The notes under the pieces: generated by a model
What the model saw: only the letters and a program-made list of their open reading frames with translations
What the model was told of the DNA's origin: nothing
Databases searched by the model: none
Translations under genes and position numbers: made by a program
DNA from: Streptomyces maremycinicus
GTDB taxonomy: Bacteria > Actinomycetota > Actinomycetes > Streptomycetales > Streptomycetaceae
Reading direction: 5' to 3'
DNA: 64,000 nucleotides
Assembly (NCBI RefSeq): GCF_001184025.1
Contig: NZ_BBYG01000017.1
Coordinates: 62,001-126,000 of the forward strand
Shown here: positions 51,927 to 61,957 of the stretch, piece after piece
Numbering within the stretch: position 1 is the stretch's first letter
Layout: every line of letters starts with the position of its first letter

Positions 51927-52996
51927 TTGTCCGCTGCCCATCCCGCGTAGAAGATGCCCAGTCCGACGATCACACAGATGCCCTGGATGATCCAGAAACG
52001 GACCACCACCAGGACTTCGGACCAGCCCTTGAGTTCGAAGTGGTGCTGGAGTGGCGCCATCCGGAAGACCCGCTTGCCGGTGAGCTTGAAGGAGCCGACC
52101 TGGATGACCACCGACATGGTGATCAGCACGAACAGGCCGCCCAGGAGGGCGATCAGCAGCTCGGTGCGGGAGCAGATCGCGAGACCCGCGAGCACGCCGC
52201 CGAGCGCCAGCGAACCGGTGTCGCCCATGAAGATCTTGGCCGGCGAGGTGTTCCACCACAGGAAGCCGAGGCAGGCGCCCATCAGCGCGGACGCGATGAC
52301 CGCGAGGTCCAGTGGATCGCGCACCTCGTAGCAGGCGCTGGGGTTGGTCAGGGTCTCGCCGTTGGCGCAGGACTCCTGGAACTGCCAGACGCCGATGAAG
52401 GTGTAGGCGCCGAAGACGAGGACGGAGGCGCCGGTGGCGAGGCCGTCCAGACCGTCCGTCAGGTTCACGCCGTTGGACATCGCGAGGATCATGAACAGCG
52501 CCCAGACGACGAACAGCACCGGGCCGATCGTCCAGCCGAAGTCCGTGATGAACGACAGCTTCGTGGAGGCCGGGGTGTTGCCGCGCGAGTCGGAGAACTG
52601 GAGCGAGAGCACCGCGAAGGCGATACCGACGATCAGCTGTCCGGCCATCTTCGCCTTGGCCCGCAGACCCAGCGAACGCCGCTTGACGATCTTGATGTAG
52701 TCGTCGAGGAAGCCGACCAGACCCATGCCCGTCATCAGGCCGAGCACCAGCAGACCCGAGTAGGTCGGGGGCTTGCCGGTGATCACCTTGGACAGGAAGT
52801 ACGCGGCGATCGTCGCGAAGATGAAGGCGATGCCGCCCATCGTCGGCGTACCGCGCTTGCTGGCGTGCTCGCGCGGGCCGTCGTCGCGGATGTACTGGCC
52901 GTAGCCCTTGCGCGCCAGCAGCTTGATCAGCAGCGGCGTTCCGACCAGCGTCAGGAAGAGGCCGATCACACCCGCGAACAGGATCTGATTCATCAT
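51923..52996 (-). CDS. mraY: Phospho-MurNAc-pentapeptide transferase MraY
   Basis: A 357-aa ten-helix enzyme that makes lipid I. GTPTMGGIAF, GFLDDYIKI (catalytic aspartates), NLTDGLDGLATG and MAPLQHHFELKGWSE are present. Its first ATG (52996) overlaps the murF stop (ATGA); a second ATG follows at once. Confidence 0.97.
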   Translation of the reverse strand: MMNQILFAGVIGLFLTLVGTPLLIKLLARKGYGQYIRDDGPREHASKRGTPTMGGIAFIFATIAAYFLSKVITGKPPTYSGLLVLGLMTGMGLVGFLDDYIKIVKRRSLGLRAKAKMAGQLIVGIAFAVLSLQFSDSRGNTPASTKLSFITDFGWTIGPVLFVVWALFMILAMSNGVNLTDGLDGLATGASVLVFGAYTFIGVWQFQESCANGETLTNPSACYEVRDPLDLAVIASALMGACLGFLWWNTSPAKIFMGDTGSLALGGVLAGLAICSRTELLIALLGGLFVLITMSVVIQVGSFKLTGKRVFRMAPLQHHFELKGWSEVLVVVRFWIIQGICVIVGLGIFYAGWAADK

Positions 52997-54408
52997 CGGG
53001 CGGCGACCTCACCCTCGGTGCCGGTCGCGAGCAACGCCTGCGCGACGCTCTCGAGGCCGACCGAACGGGACGCCTTCACGAGTACGACGTCCCCCGGGCG
53101 CAACTCGCTGCGCAACAGGTCGACCGCCGCCTGTGCGTCGGACACGTGCACCGACTCCTCACCCCACGAACCCTCGTTATATGCGCCCAGTTGCAGCCAG
53201 GCGGCTTCCCTGCCCCCGACCGCGACGAGCTTGCCGACATTGAGCCGGACGGCGAGCCGTCCGACCGCGTCGTGCTCGGCGAGCGCCTCGTCCCCGAGCT
53301 CGGCCATCTTGCCGAGCACCGCCCACGTCCGGCCCCCCTTGCCCATGGCCGCGAGCGCGCGCAGAGCGGCTCGCATGGACTCGGGGTTCGCGTTGTAGGC
53401 GTCGTTGACGATCGTCACACCGTCCGGGCGCTCGGTGACCTCCATCCGCCAGCGGGAGAGGGAGCCCGCCTCGGAGAGCGCGGTGGCGATCTCTTCCGCG
53501 GACATGCCCAGCTCATGGGCGACGGCGGCCGCTGCGAGCGCGTTCGACACGTGGTGCTCACCGTACAGGCGCATGGTCACGTCGCTGCACCCGGAGGGTG
53601 TGTGAAGGCTGAAGGCGGGCTGTCCGCTGTCCGTGAGTCGCACGTTCTCGGCCCGAACGTCCGCTTCGCCGGACTCTCCGAAAAAGACCACCTTCGCCTT
53701 CGTACGGGAGGCCATGGCCCGTACCAACGGGTCGTCGGCGTTGAGGATCGCGGTGCCGCCCTCGGCGGCCGGCGGCAGGCTCTCGACGAGCTCGCCCTTT
53801 GCCTGTGCGATCTGTTCGCGGCCGCCGAACTCACCGATGTGGGCGGTGCCGACGTTGAGCACGAGGCCGATCCTCGGGGGCGTCAGATCGGCGAGGTAGC
53901 GGATGTGACCGATCCCGCGGGCACCCATCTCGAGCACGAGGAACTTCGTCTCCTCGGTCGCCGACAGGGCGGTCAGCGGCAGCCCGATCTCGTTGTTGAG
54001 GGAGCCCGGTGTGAAGACGGTGGGCGCCTTGCGCCGCAGGACCTGCGCGATGAGGTCCTTGGTGCTGGTCTTGCCGGCCGAGCCGGTGAGCGCGACGAGG
54101 GTCGCGCCCAGCCTGTGCACGACGTGCCGGGCGAGGGCGCCCAGCGCCGTCTGGACGTCGTCCACGACGATCGCGGGGACGCCGACGGGGCGGGAGGCCA
54201 GTACGGCCGCCGCACCCGCCTCGACGACCGCGGCCGCGTAGTCGTGGCCGTCCACGCGTTCGCCGACGAAGGCGACGAAGAGGCTGCCGGGCACCACGTC
54301 ACGGGAGTCCCGGACGACCGGTCCGGTGACTTCCGCGGACGGATCCGGTATGTCGTGCGTCTGCCCGCCGACGACTGCTGCGATCTCGGCGAGGGAGAGG
54401 GCGATCAC
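52993..54408 (-). CDS. murF: UDP-MurNAc-tripeptide:D-Ala-D-Ala ligase MurF
   Basis: A 471-aa Mur ligase. ALTGSAGKTSTKDLI is the ATP loop; EMGARGIGHI, LNVGTAHIGEFGGRE and NDAYNANPESMRAAL are MurF-specific. GTG 54408 starts 4 bases after the murE stop, with AGGGATG upstream. Length is normal. Confidence 0.96.
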   Translation of the reverse strand: MIALSLAEIAAVVGGQTHDIPDPSAEVTGPVVRDSRDVVPGSLFVAFVGERVDGHDYAAAVVEAGAAAVLASRPVGVPAIVVDDVQTALGALARHVVHRLGATLVALTGSAGKTSTKDLIAQVLRRKAPTVFTPGSLNNEIGLPLTALSATEETKFLVLEMGARGIGHIRYLADLTPPRIGLVLNVGTAHIGEFGGREQIAQAKGELVESLPPAAEGGTAILNADDPLVRAMASRTKAKVVFFGESGEADVRAENVRLTDSGQPAFSLHTPSGCSDVTMRLYGEHHVSNALAAAAVAHELGMSAEEIATALSEAGSLSRWRMEVTERPDGVTIVNDAYNANPESMRAALRALAAMGKGGRTWAVLGKMAELGDEALAEHDAVGRLAVRLNVGKLVAVGGREAAWLQLGAYNEGSWGEESVHVSDAQAAVDLLRSELRPGDVVLVKASRSVGLESVAQALLATGTEGEVAAR

Positions 54409-54412
54409 AAGT

Positions 54413-55936
54413 TCATCCCTGGGTCTGCTGGATAGCTTCGCGAAGCACCTGGCGGTCGTCGAACGGACGGACCACCCCGGCGATGTCCTGGCCCTGCTCA
54501 TGGCCCTTGCCCGCGACCAGCACGGTGTCCCCCGCGTGCGCGCGGGCGACGACCGCGGCGATCGCGGCGGCCCGGTCCTCGAACAGCAGGACGTCGCCGC
54601 GCTCGTGGGCGGGCACCGACGCCGCGCCCTCGAGCATGGTCGCGAGGATCGCGAGGGGGTCCTCGGAGCGGGGGTTGTCGGAGGTCAGTACGGCGGTGTC
54701 GGCGAGCCGGGCCACTGCGGCGCCCATCGGGACGCGCTTGGTGCGGTCGCGGTCGCCGCCGCAGCCGAGGACGACGTGCAGCCGTCCCTTGGTGACCCTG
54801 CGCAGCGCCTTCAGGACCGATTCGACGGCGTCCGTCTTGTGCGCGTAGTCGACGACGGCGAGGTAGGGCTGCCCGGCGTCCACCCGCTCCAGCCGGCCCG
54901 GCACGCCCGGCACCGCGGCGACACCGTCGGCGGCGGTCCGCGGGTCGATGCCGGCGGCGGCGAGGGAGACGATCGCGGCCAGGGTGTTCGCCACGTTGAA
55001 GGAGCCCGGCAGCGGAGACCTGGCGGCCACCCGCACGCCGTCCGGGCCCAGCACGGTGAACGTCGAGTCCAGCGGGCCGATCTCGACGTCGACCGCGCGC
55101 CAGTCGGCGTCCGGGTGGCCCTCGGCGGAGAAGCTGACGACCGGGACCTCCGCCTCGCGGATCAGCCGGCGGCCGTACTCGTCGTCGAAGTTGACCACGC
55201 CGAGTTTGCTGCGTTTCCGGGTGAACAGCTGCGCCTTGGCCTGGAAGTAGTCCTCCATGCCGGAGTGGAACTCCATGTGCTCCGGGCTGAGGTTGTTGAA
55301 GACGGCGATGTCGAAGACACAGCCGTCGACCCGGCCGAGGACCAGGGCGTGGCTGGAGACCTCCATGGCGACCGCCTCGACACCGCGCTCGCGCATGACC
55401 GCGAACAGCGCCTGGAGGTCGGTGGCTTCGGGGGTGGTGCGCTCGGACCTGATCCGCTCGTCGCCGATGCGCATCTCGACGGTGCCGATCAGTCCGGTGG
55501 ACCTGACCGGCTTGAGGCCGCCCTCGATGAGATACGCGGTGGTGGTCTTGCCGGAGGTACCGGTGATGCCGATCTGGAGCAGATCGCGGCCCGGTTCGCC
55601 GTAGATCGTGGCCGCCAGTGCGCCCATCCGTCCGCGCGGGTCGGCGGCCACCAGGACCGGCAGGCCGGTCGCGGCGGCGCGGTCCGCGCCGGTCGGGTCG
55701 GTCAGGACGGCGACCGCGCCCAGGCCCGCGGCCTGGGTGACGAAGTCGGCGCCGTGCAGGCGGGCGCCCGGCAGGGCGGCGTACAGGTCGCCGGGGCGGA
55801 CCGCGCGCGAGTCATGGGTGATGCCCGTGACCTCGACGGCGGCGCTTCCCGGCTGCTCGGCACCCAGCTGATCGGCGAGCTCCGCGAGGGGTGTGGCGGA
55901 GACCTGGGCCGGTCGCGGCGGTCCCGGATATGTCAC
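54413..55936 (-). CDS. murE: UDP-MurNAc-L-Ala-D-Glu:diaminopimelate ligase MurE
   Basis: A 507-aa Mur ligase. ITHDSRAVRPGDLYAALPG, GITGTSGKTTTAYLIE and the DAP-binding motif DNPR (LTSDNPRSEDPLAI) show diaminopimelate rather than lysine as substrate; streptomycetes use LL-DAP. GTG 55936 (VTYPGPPRPAQ) has AAGGGCG upstream. The frame also opens at 56089 or 56083, which would add a Pro-rich, unconserved-looking 50-residue extension with a weaker AGGA site; this cannot be settled by eye. Confidence 0.95.
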   Translation of the reverse strand: MTYPGPPRPAQVSATPLAELADQLGAEQPGSAAVEVTGITHDSRAVRPGDLYAALPGARLHGADFVTQAAGLGAVAVLTDPTGADRAAATGLPVLVAADPRGRMGALAATIYGEPGRDLLQIGITGTSGKTTTAYLIEGGLKPVRSTGLIGTVEMRIGDERIRSERTTPEATDLQALFAVMRERGVEAVAMEVSSHALVLGRVDGCVFDIAVFNNLSPEHMEFHSGMEDYFQAKAQLFTRKRSKLGVVNFDDEYGRRLIREAEVPVVSFSAEGHPDADWRAVDVEIGPLDSTFTVLGPDGVRVAARSPLPGSFNVANTLAAIVSLAAAGIDPRTAADGVAAVPGVPGRLERVDAGQPYLAVVDYAHKTDAVESVLKALRRVTKGRLHVVLGCGGDRDRTKRVPMGAAVARLADTAVLTSDNPRSEDPLAILATMLEGAASVPAHERGDVLLFEDRAAAIAAVVARAHAGDTVLVAGKGHEQGQDIAGVVRPFDDRQVLREAIQQTQG

Positions 55937-56244
55937 GGAAGCGCCCTTCTGAGTGGTTCGGGACTGATCAGCGTGTGGCACGGCGGTGAGCGTACCGGGC
56001 GTACCCGCCTGCGGGCGAAGCGAGGGCGGGACCGCGGACGGCGATGCGGGCTGTGCGGGGGTCCCGGGGTCGGGAGTGATCATGGTCACGGGCTGGTTCC
56101 TGGCTTGTTCGGCGCTGAACAGTGACGGGGCGGGGAGGTCGGAGGCGGGGGGGTGGGGGACGGTCGGGCGGGGCAGGGATGCGGGACGGTCAGGGGGCAG
56201 GGGGGCAGGGGGGCGGAGGGTCAGGGGGTCAGGGGGTCAGGGGG
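55937..56244. other. murE-ftsI interval, partly open reading frame, partly G tracts
   Basis: The part 55937-56089 stays in frame with murE and may be a Pro-rich N-terminal extension. From about 56130 to 56252 the plus strand is a run of G tracts (GGGGG separated by one to three bases) with potential to form G-quadruplexes; the dcw transcript carries the C-rich complement. No other gene is seen. Confidence 0.6.
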
Positions 56245-56252
56245 TCAGGGGG
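56221..56252. repeat. Four perfect tandem copies of TCAGGGGG at the end of ftsI
   Basis: Units at 56221, 56229, 56237 and 56245. On the coding (minus) strand each unit contributes TGA; the first one met is the ftsI stop (56245-56247). Because the unit is 8 bases, the next TGAs fall in the other two frames. Confidence 0.9.
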
Positions 56253-58221
56253 TGAAGCTGACCGGGAGGCTCGCGGCCTTGGCGCCGGTCGGCGGGATCT
56301 GGAGGGTCTTCAGGGAGAACTCCATGACCTGCTTGAAGACGGGCCCGCAGATCTGGCCGCCGAAGTAACTGCCCTCGGTGGCGTTCTGGATGGCGCAGTA
56401 CACGGTGACCCGGGGATTGTCGGCGGGCGCGAACCCGGCGAACGAGGAGGTGTATCCCTTGTAGGTGCCGGTGGCCGGATCCACCCGGTTGGCGGTACCC
56501 GTCTTGCCCGCGACGCGGTAGCCGGGGATGCGCGCCTTGGCGCCGGTGCCCTCCTGGTCGTCCACGACGGACTCCAGCATCTGGGCGAGGGTCTTCGCCG
56601 TCTTCTGGCTGACGACACGGCTCCTGGCGGGTGCCTCGGCGGGGGTGAAGCGTCCGTCCGGGCCCTTCGTGCCGCGCACCAGGGTGGGCTCGACCCGCAC
56701 GCCGCCGTTGGCGATCGTCGAGTACACGGAGGCCGCCTGGAGCGCGTTCAGCGACATGCCCTGGCCGAAGGGGATCGTGTACTGCTGCGAGGTCGACCAC
56801 GCGCCGGGCTGGGCCAGGATGCCCTTCGTCTCGCCGGGGAAGCCGAGTCCGGTGTGGCTGCCGATGCCGAACTTGCGCAGGTAGGAGTAGAGCACCTGGT
56901 TGGCCTGGGCCTGCGTCTTGCCGAGCTGGCCGGTGGCCAGGATGGTGCCGATGTTGCTGGACTTGGCGAGCACCCCGTTGAGCGTGAGGTACCAGGTGGG
57001 GTGGTCGATGTCGTCCTGGAAGAGCCGGTCGCCGCGGTGCAGCCGGTTGGGCACGGTGACGTGCGTCAGCGGTGTGGCGGCGTTCTCCTCCAGCACGGCG
57101 GCCATCGACATGACCTTGGCCGTGGAGCCGGGTTCGTAGGCGTCCTGGACGGAGGCGTTGCCCATGTCCGCGGAGTCGGCCCGCGAGAGGTCGTTGGGGT
57201 CGAAGCCGGGCGAGTTGGCCATGGCGAGGATCTCGCCGGTGCGGTTGTCCTGGACGATGACGTAGCCGCGGTCCGCCCGGGACTTCTCCACCTGCTCGGT
57301 GATGGCGTTCTGCGCGGCCCACTGGATGTCCCGGTCGATCGTCAGCTCGACGTCGGAGCCGGGCACCGCGGGGGTCTCGGTGGAGCCCACGGTGGGCACC
57401 TGACGGCCGCCGGACTGGGCGTAGCGGATCTTGCCGTCCGTGCCGGACAGGGTCGCGTCCAACTGCTGCTCGACACCGCCGCCGCCCTTGCCGTCGGCGT
57501 TGACCCAGCCCAGTATCCCGGCGGCGAGGTTCCCGTTGGGGTACACGCGCTTGCTGCTGGGGACGGAGAAGACGCCGGCGAGGACGTTGACGGTGGAGCT
57601 GTCCGTCTCCGCCTTGGCGGACAGCGCGGTCCTCAGGTCCTTGATCTGCTTCCAGACCTGCGGGGTCTGCCGGCCGGCCAGTTTGACGTACCGCAGGCTC
57701 GCGTCCTTCGGCCGCAGTTTCCTGACGAGCGCGGACTGCTCCTGGCCGAGGATCGGCGCGAGGAGGGCGGCCGCCTGCTCGGGGCCGTCACCGATCTTCA
57801 GCTGGCGGCGCGTGAACATCGTGGGGTCGGCCGTGATGTCGTAGGCGTCCACACTGCTCGCGAAGGCCACGCCGGTGCGGTCGGTGATCTCGCCGCGCAC
57901 GGCGGGCAGCACCTGGCCGACGTACCGGTTCTGCTCGGCCTTGGCGGCGTAGGTGCTCGCGTCCACGGCCTGCACCTGGAGGAGACGGACGACGAAGGCG
58001 ATCAGCACCAGGGTCAGCGCGAGGCCGACCATCCGCAGGCGGGGCCGGGGGCTGCCGAGCCGGATGGCCCGCGGGGCCGCGGGGCGGGGCGCGGGTGCGC
58101 CCGGGCGGCGGGCGGGACGGGCGCCGGGGCCCGGCCGCCGCTGGGCGGACCCGGGGCGGGAGGGCCGGGCGGGGCCGGGCACGCGCCGGCGCGGCGGTTC
58201 CCTGTCGGACACTTCCGTCAC
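56245..58221 (-). CDS. ftsI: Division-specific transpeptidase FtsI (PBP3)
   Basis: A 658-aa class B penicillin-binding protein. A Pro/Arg-rich cytoplasmic tail (1-62) and one membrane helix (about 64-85) precede the pedestal domain and the transpeptidase domain with Ser366 in STAK, SSN (421-423) and KTG (573-575). It crosslinks septal peptidoglycan with FtsW. GTG 58221 overlaps the ftsL stop (GTGA). The stop codon lies in an 8-bp tandem repeat. Confidence 0.97.
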   Translation of the reverse strand: MTEVSDREPPRRRVPGPARPSRPGSAQRRPGPGARPARRPGAPAPRPAAPRAIRLGSPRPRLRMVGLALTLVLIAFVVRLLQVQAVDASTYAAKAEQNRYVGQVLPAVRGEITDRTGVAFASSVDAYDITADPTMFTRRQLKIGDGPEQAAALLAPILGQEQSALVRKLRPKDASLRYVKLAGRQTPQVWKQIKDLRTALSAKAETDSSTVNVLAGVFSVPSSKRVYPNGNLAAGILGWVNADGKGGGGVEQQLDATLSGTDGKIRYAQSGGRQVPTVGSTETPAVPGSDVELTIDRDIQWAAQNAITEQVEKSRADRGYVIVQDNRTGEILAMANSPGFDPNDLSRADSADMGNASVQDAYEPGSTAKVMSMAAVLEENAATPLTHVTVPNRLHRGDRLFQDDIDHPTWYLTLNGVLAKSSNIGTILATGQLGKTQAQANQVLYSYLRKFGIGSHTGLGFPGETKGILAQPGAWSTSQQYTIPFGQGMSLNALQAASVYSTIANGGVRVEPTLVRGTKGPDGRFTPAEAPARSRVVSQKTAKTLAQMLESVVDDQEGTGAKARIPGYRVAGKTGTANRVDPATGTYKGYTSSFAGFAPADNPRVTVYCAIQNATEGSYFGGQICGPVFKQVMEFSLKTLQIPPTGAKAASLPVSFTP

Positions 58222-58772
58222 CTGCCGGGGGTCTCGGGGATGGCTTCGGTCGGGGCGGCGCCCGCAGCCGGGGGCTCGGTCGGGTCGGCGGGGCCGGAGA
58301 GGGTGCCCGGCGTGGACGCCGAGGGGGACGGCGCCCCCTGGAGCGTCTGGGAGAGCAGGAGGGCCTCCGGCGGCCGGACGGCGGCGGGCGCGTCCTGGAG
58401 CGACTGCTCGGCGGCGGGCGAGGGGACGCCCTTCACGGTGCCGTCCGGGTTCAGGAAGGCCGGGTCCCCGCCCGGCACCATGCCGAGTTCACGCGCGCGG
58501 CGCTGGAGGGCGTCGGGGGCGGAGTAGGAGTCGATGTCCCGCTGGAGCGCCTGCTCCTCGTCGGTGAGGCTCTTGGTGTCCTTCTGGAGGTCGTCCATCT
58601 TGAACGAGCCCTCGCTGAGCGCGGAGTTCAGCACCAGCAGTCCGATGAGGCCGCCGCCCAGGAGGAGGACGACGAGGAGGACGAACGGGGTACGGGCCGC
58701 CTGCCGCGGGCCGGTCGGGAAGAGCCGAGCGAGCCGGGCCGCCCTCCCCTTCAGTTCGGGTTTCCTGCTCAC
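58218..58772 (-). CDS. ftsL: Septum formation initiator FtsL
   Basis: A 184-aa bitopic protein in the FtsL position: basic cytoplasmic N-terminus (1-28), membrane helix (about 30-50), then a leucine-zipper-like coiled coil (LQKDTKSLTDEEQALQRDIDSYSAPDALQRRARELGM). The Pro/Ser/Ala tail (about 120-184) is unusually long for FtsL but usual for Streptomyces. GTG 58772. Identification is mainly by topology and position. Confidence 0.88.
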   Translation of the reverse strand: MSRKPELKGRAARLARLFPTGPRQAARTPFVLLVVLLLGGGLIGLLVLNSALSEGSFKMDDLQKDTKSLTDEEQALQRDIDSYSAPDALQRRARELGMVPGGDPAFLNPDGTVKGVPSPAAEQSLQDAPAAVRPPEALLLSQTLQGAPSPSASTPGTLSGPADPTEPPAAGAAPTEAIPETPGR

Positions 58773-58827
58773 TCGGCCTCCTTCGGGTCGGAGTTCCGGA
58801 CCCTCGGCTCACGCCCGTCGTCGCCCG

Positions 58828-59784
58828 TCATTCGATGGACTCCCTGATCCGCTCGGCCCCGCGCAGGCGCGCCGGGGCGGCGCGCCGGTTCTCGGCGACC
58901 TCTTCCTCGGTGGGAAGTTCGGCACCACGGGTCAGCAGCTTGAGCCGGGGCTGGTAACGCTCGGGGACGACGGGCAGTCCGGGCGGCGCGGTGGTGGCGG
59001 CGCCGGCCGCGAACACCTGCTTCACGAGCCGGTCCTCGAGCGAGTGGTACGACAGGACGGCGATCCGCCCTCCCACGTCGATCGCCTCCACCGCGGCCGG
59101 GATCGCCCGCTCCAGGACGGAGAGTTCGCCGTTGACCTCGATGCGCAGCGCCTGGAAGGTGCGCTTGGCCGGGTTGCCGCCGGTGCGCTTGGCCGCCTGG
59201 GGAAGGGCGTTGCGGATCAGCTCGACGAGCCGCGCGCTGTTGGTGAACGGCTCCTTGTCGCGCTCGCGCACCACCGCGGAGACGATCCGCTTGGCCTGCT
59301 TCTCCTCGCCGTACGCCCGCAGGATCCGCACGAGTTCACCGGGCGGGTAGGTGTTGAGGACCTCGGCGGCGCTGACCCCGGTTGTCTGGTCCATCCGCAT
59401 GTCGAGCGGGGCGTCCTGGGCGTAGGCGAAGCCGCGGTCGGCCTCGTCGAGCTGCATGGAGGAGACGCCGAGGTCGAACAGGACGCCCTGCACGCGCGCG
59501 ATGCCGAGCCGGTCCAGTACCTCGGGCAGCTCGTCGTAGACGGCGTGCACGAGGGTGGCGCGGTCGCCGAACGGGGCGAGGCGCTCGCCGGAGAGGCGCA
59601 GCGCCTCCTTGTCACGGTCGAGGGCGACGAGCCGGGCCTCGGGAAAGCGGGTCAGCAGCGCCTCGCTGTGGCCGCCGAGGCCGAGCGTGCAGTCGACCAC
59701 CACCGAGCCCGGCTGCTGGAGAGCGGGGGCCAACAGGTCCAGGCACCGCTGGAGCATCACCGGGACGTGTCGACTCTGGCTCAA
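58828..59784 (-). CDS. rsmH: 16S rRNA (cytosine1402-N4)-methyltransferase RsmH
   Basis: A 318-aa SAM-dependent methyltransferase (MraW). HVPVMLQRCLDLL, VVDCTLGLGGHSEALL (SAM loop), LVALDRDKEAL, GVLFDLGVSSMQLDEADRGFAY and SYHSLEDRLVK are family motifs. The start is TTG 59784 with GAGAGG 5 bases upstream. It is the first gene of the dcw cluster; no mraZ precedes it. Confidence 0.96.
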   Translation of the reverse strand: MSQSRHVPVMLQRCLDLLAPALQQPGSVVVDCTLGLGGHSEALLTRFPEARLVALDRDKEALRLSGERLAPFGDRATLVHAVYDELPEVLDRLGIARVQGVLFDLGVSSMQLDEADRGFAYAQDAPLDMRMDQTTGVSAAEVLNTYPPGELVRILRAYGEEKQAKRIVSAVVRERDKEPFTNSARLVELIRNALPQAAKRTGGNPAKRTFQALRIEVNGELSVLERAIPAAVEAIDVGGRIAVLSYHSLEDRLVKQVFAAGAATTAPPGLPVVPERYQPRLKLLTRGAELPTEEEVAENRRAAPARLRGAERIRESIE

Positions 59785-60106
59785 GGGGCCCTCTCAGATC
59801 CGGCGGGGGTACGCACCGCCGGGTCCCCGCCCCTGAGGAAGGGAAGGCCTGCCGGCGCCGCGGGGAGATCTCCGGCGGCCGGCCGGGGTCTCACGGGTTC
59901 AGTCCAGCAGGGAGATCGTCGCCTCCCGCTTCGCGTCACTTTAGTCCACGCCGTCTCGCGGTCAATCAACCGGCCTGCGCGGCGCGGCCCGGTGGGACGC
60001 TCCTGCCCGCCTCCTCTGTGGCTTACCTCACAAAGAGCACGTGATGACGCTCTTTTTCCGTTCTCACAGCAGGCCCGGAACGCTCGTGACCAGTACCGTC
60101 ATAGGT
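59785..60106. other. Divergent spacer between rsmH and carbonic anhydrase
   Basis: Holds the rsmH promoter (59938-59965) and a leader of about 145 bases rich in GC dyads (for example CCGGCGGC/GCCGGCCGG near 59870-59885). On the other side, the carbonic anhydrase frame stays open upstream to 60041. No other gene is seen. Confidence 0.5.
59938..59965 (-). promoter_or_regulatory. Sigma-HrdB-type promoter of the dcw cluster
   Basis: On the minus strand TTGACC (59960-59965) and TAAAGT (59938-59943) are 16 bases apart, a near-consensus vegetative Streptomyces promoter. Transcription would start near 59931, about 147 bases ahead of rsmH. Confidence 0.75.
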
Positions 60107-60652
60107 ATGACGACTTCTGCATCGGTTCCCGCGCGGCCCGAAGCCGCCATAACGCAGGGCACTGTCACCGACCGCCTCGTGGAGGCGAACAAGCGGTACG
60201 CGGCCGCCTTCTCCGACCCCGGCATGGACGCCCGCCCCGTCCTGCACGTCGCGGTCGTGGCCTGCATGGACGCCCGCCTCGACCTGCACGCGGCGCTGGG
60301 CCTGGAGCTCGGCGACTGCCACACGATCCGCAACGCAGGCGGCGTGGTCACCGACGACGTGATCCGCTCGCTCACCATCAGCCAGCGCAAGCTGGGGACG
60401 CGCAGTGTCGTCCTCATCCACCACACCGGCTGTGGCCTCGAGGCGATCACCGAGGACTTCCGCAACGAGCTGGAGATGGCCGTCGGCCAGCGTCCGGCCT
60501 GGGCGGTGGAGGCCTTCCGGGACGTCGACCAGGACGTACGGCAGTCGATGCAGCGGGTGCGCACCTCTCCGTTCCTGGTGCACACCGACGACGTGCGGGG
60601 CTTCGTGTTCGACGTGAAGACCGGCCTGCTGCGCGAGATCGACCCCGCATAG
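60107..60652 (+). CDS. Beta-class carbonic anhydrase
   Basis: A 181-aa small beta-carbonic anhydrase with zinc ligands Cys53 (ACMDARLD, with the Asp55-Arg57 pair), His106 and Cys109 (HHTGCG). RNAGGVVTDDVIRSL follows the first site. It interconverts CO2 and bicarbonate. ATG 60107 gives a normal N-terminus; GTG 60089 is an in-frame alternative. Divergent from rsmH. Confidence 0.93.
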   Translation: MTTSASVPARPEAAITQGTVTDRLVEANKRYAAAFSDPGMDARPVLHVAVVACMDARLDLHAALGLELGDCHTIRNAGGVVTDDVIRSLTISQRKLGTRSVVLIHHTGCGLEAITEDFRNELEMAVGQRPAWAVEAFRDVDQDVRQSMQRVRTSPFLVHTDDVRGFVFDVKTGLLREIDPA

Positions 60653-60766
60653 CCGCCCATCGGCCCAGTGCGACCGTTCACGGACGCCGTCCCTCGCTGT
60701 CGTTTCGCTGTTGATTTCCCCACCCCGGATGCCCAAATAGTCATAACACCGACATAACGCGGACAG

Positions 60767-60775
60767 TTGTCCACA
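60767..60775 (+). promoter_or_regulatory. Perfect DnaA-box-like 9-mer TTGTCCACA
   Basis: An exact match to the Streptomyces DnaA-box consensus, in the 270-base spacer before the MoxR gene. Single site, so its function is uncertain. Confidence 0.4.
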
Positions 60776-60816
60776 GGCGAGTGACACGAATCGGTAACGG
60801 CAGCAAGAATGCGGGT

Positions 60817-60826
60817 GTGACGTCAC
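60817..60826. promoter_or_regulatory. Palindrome GTGACGTCAC upstream of the MoxR operon
   Basis: A perfect 10-base palindrome 97 bases ahead of the MoxR start, in a non-coding region. It could be an operator. Confidence 0.3.
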
Positions 60827-60922
60827 GCTGAGCAGTTCGTGCACGGCGTCCGTGATTCGGGGTGGGCCGGTTTGCCGCACAGAGCGTCGGCCCGGAGAAA
60901 GTTTTGGGCCGAGGAGGGCCGG

Positions 60923-61956
<1,034 letters not shown>

Positions 61957-61957
<1 letters not shown>

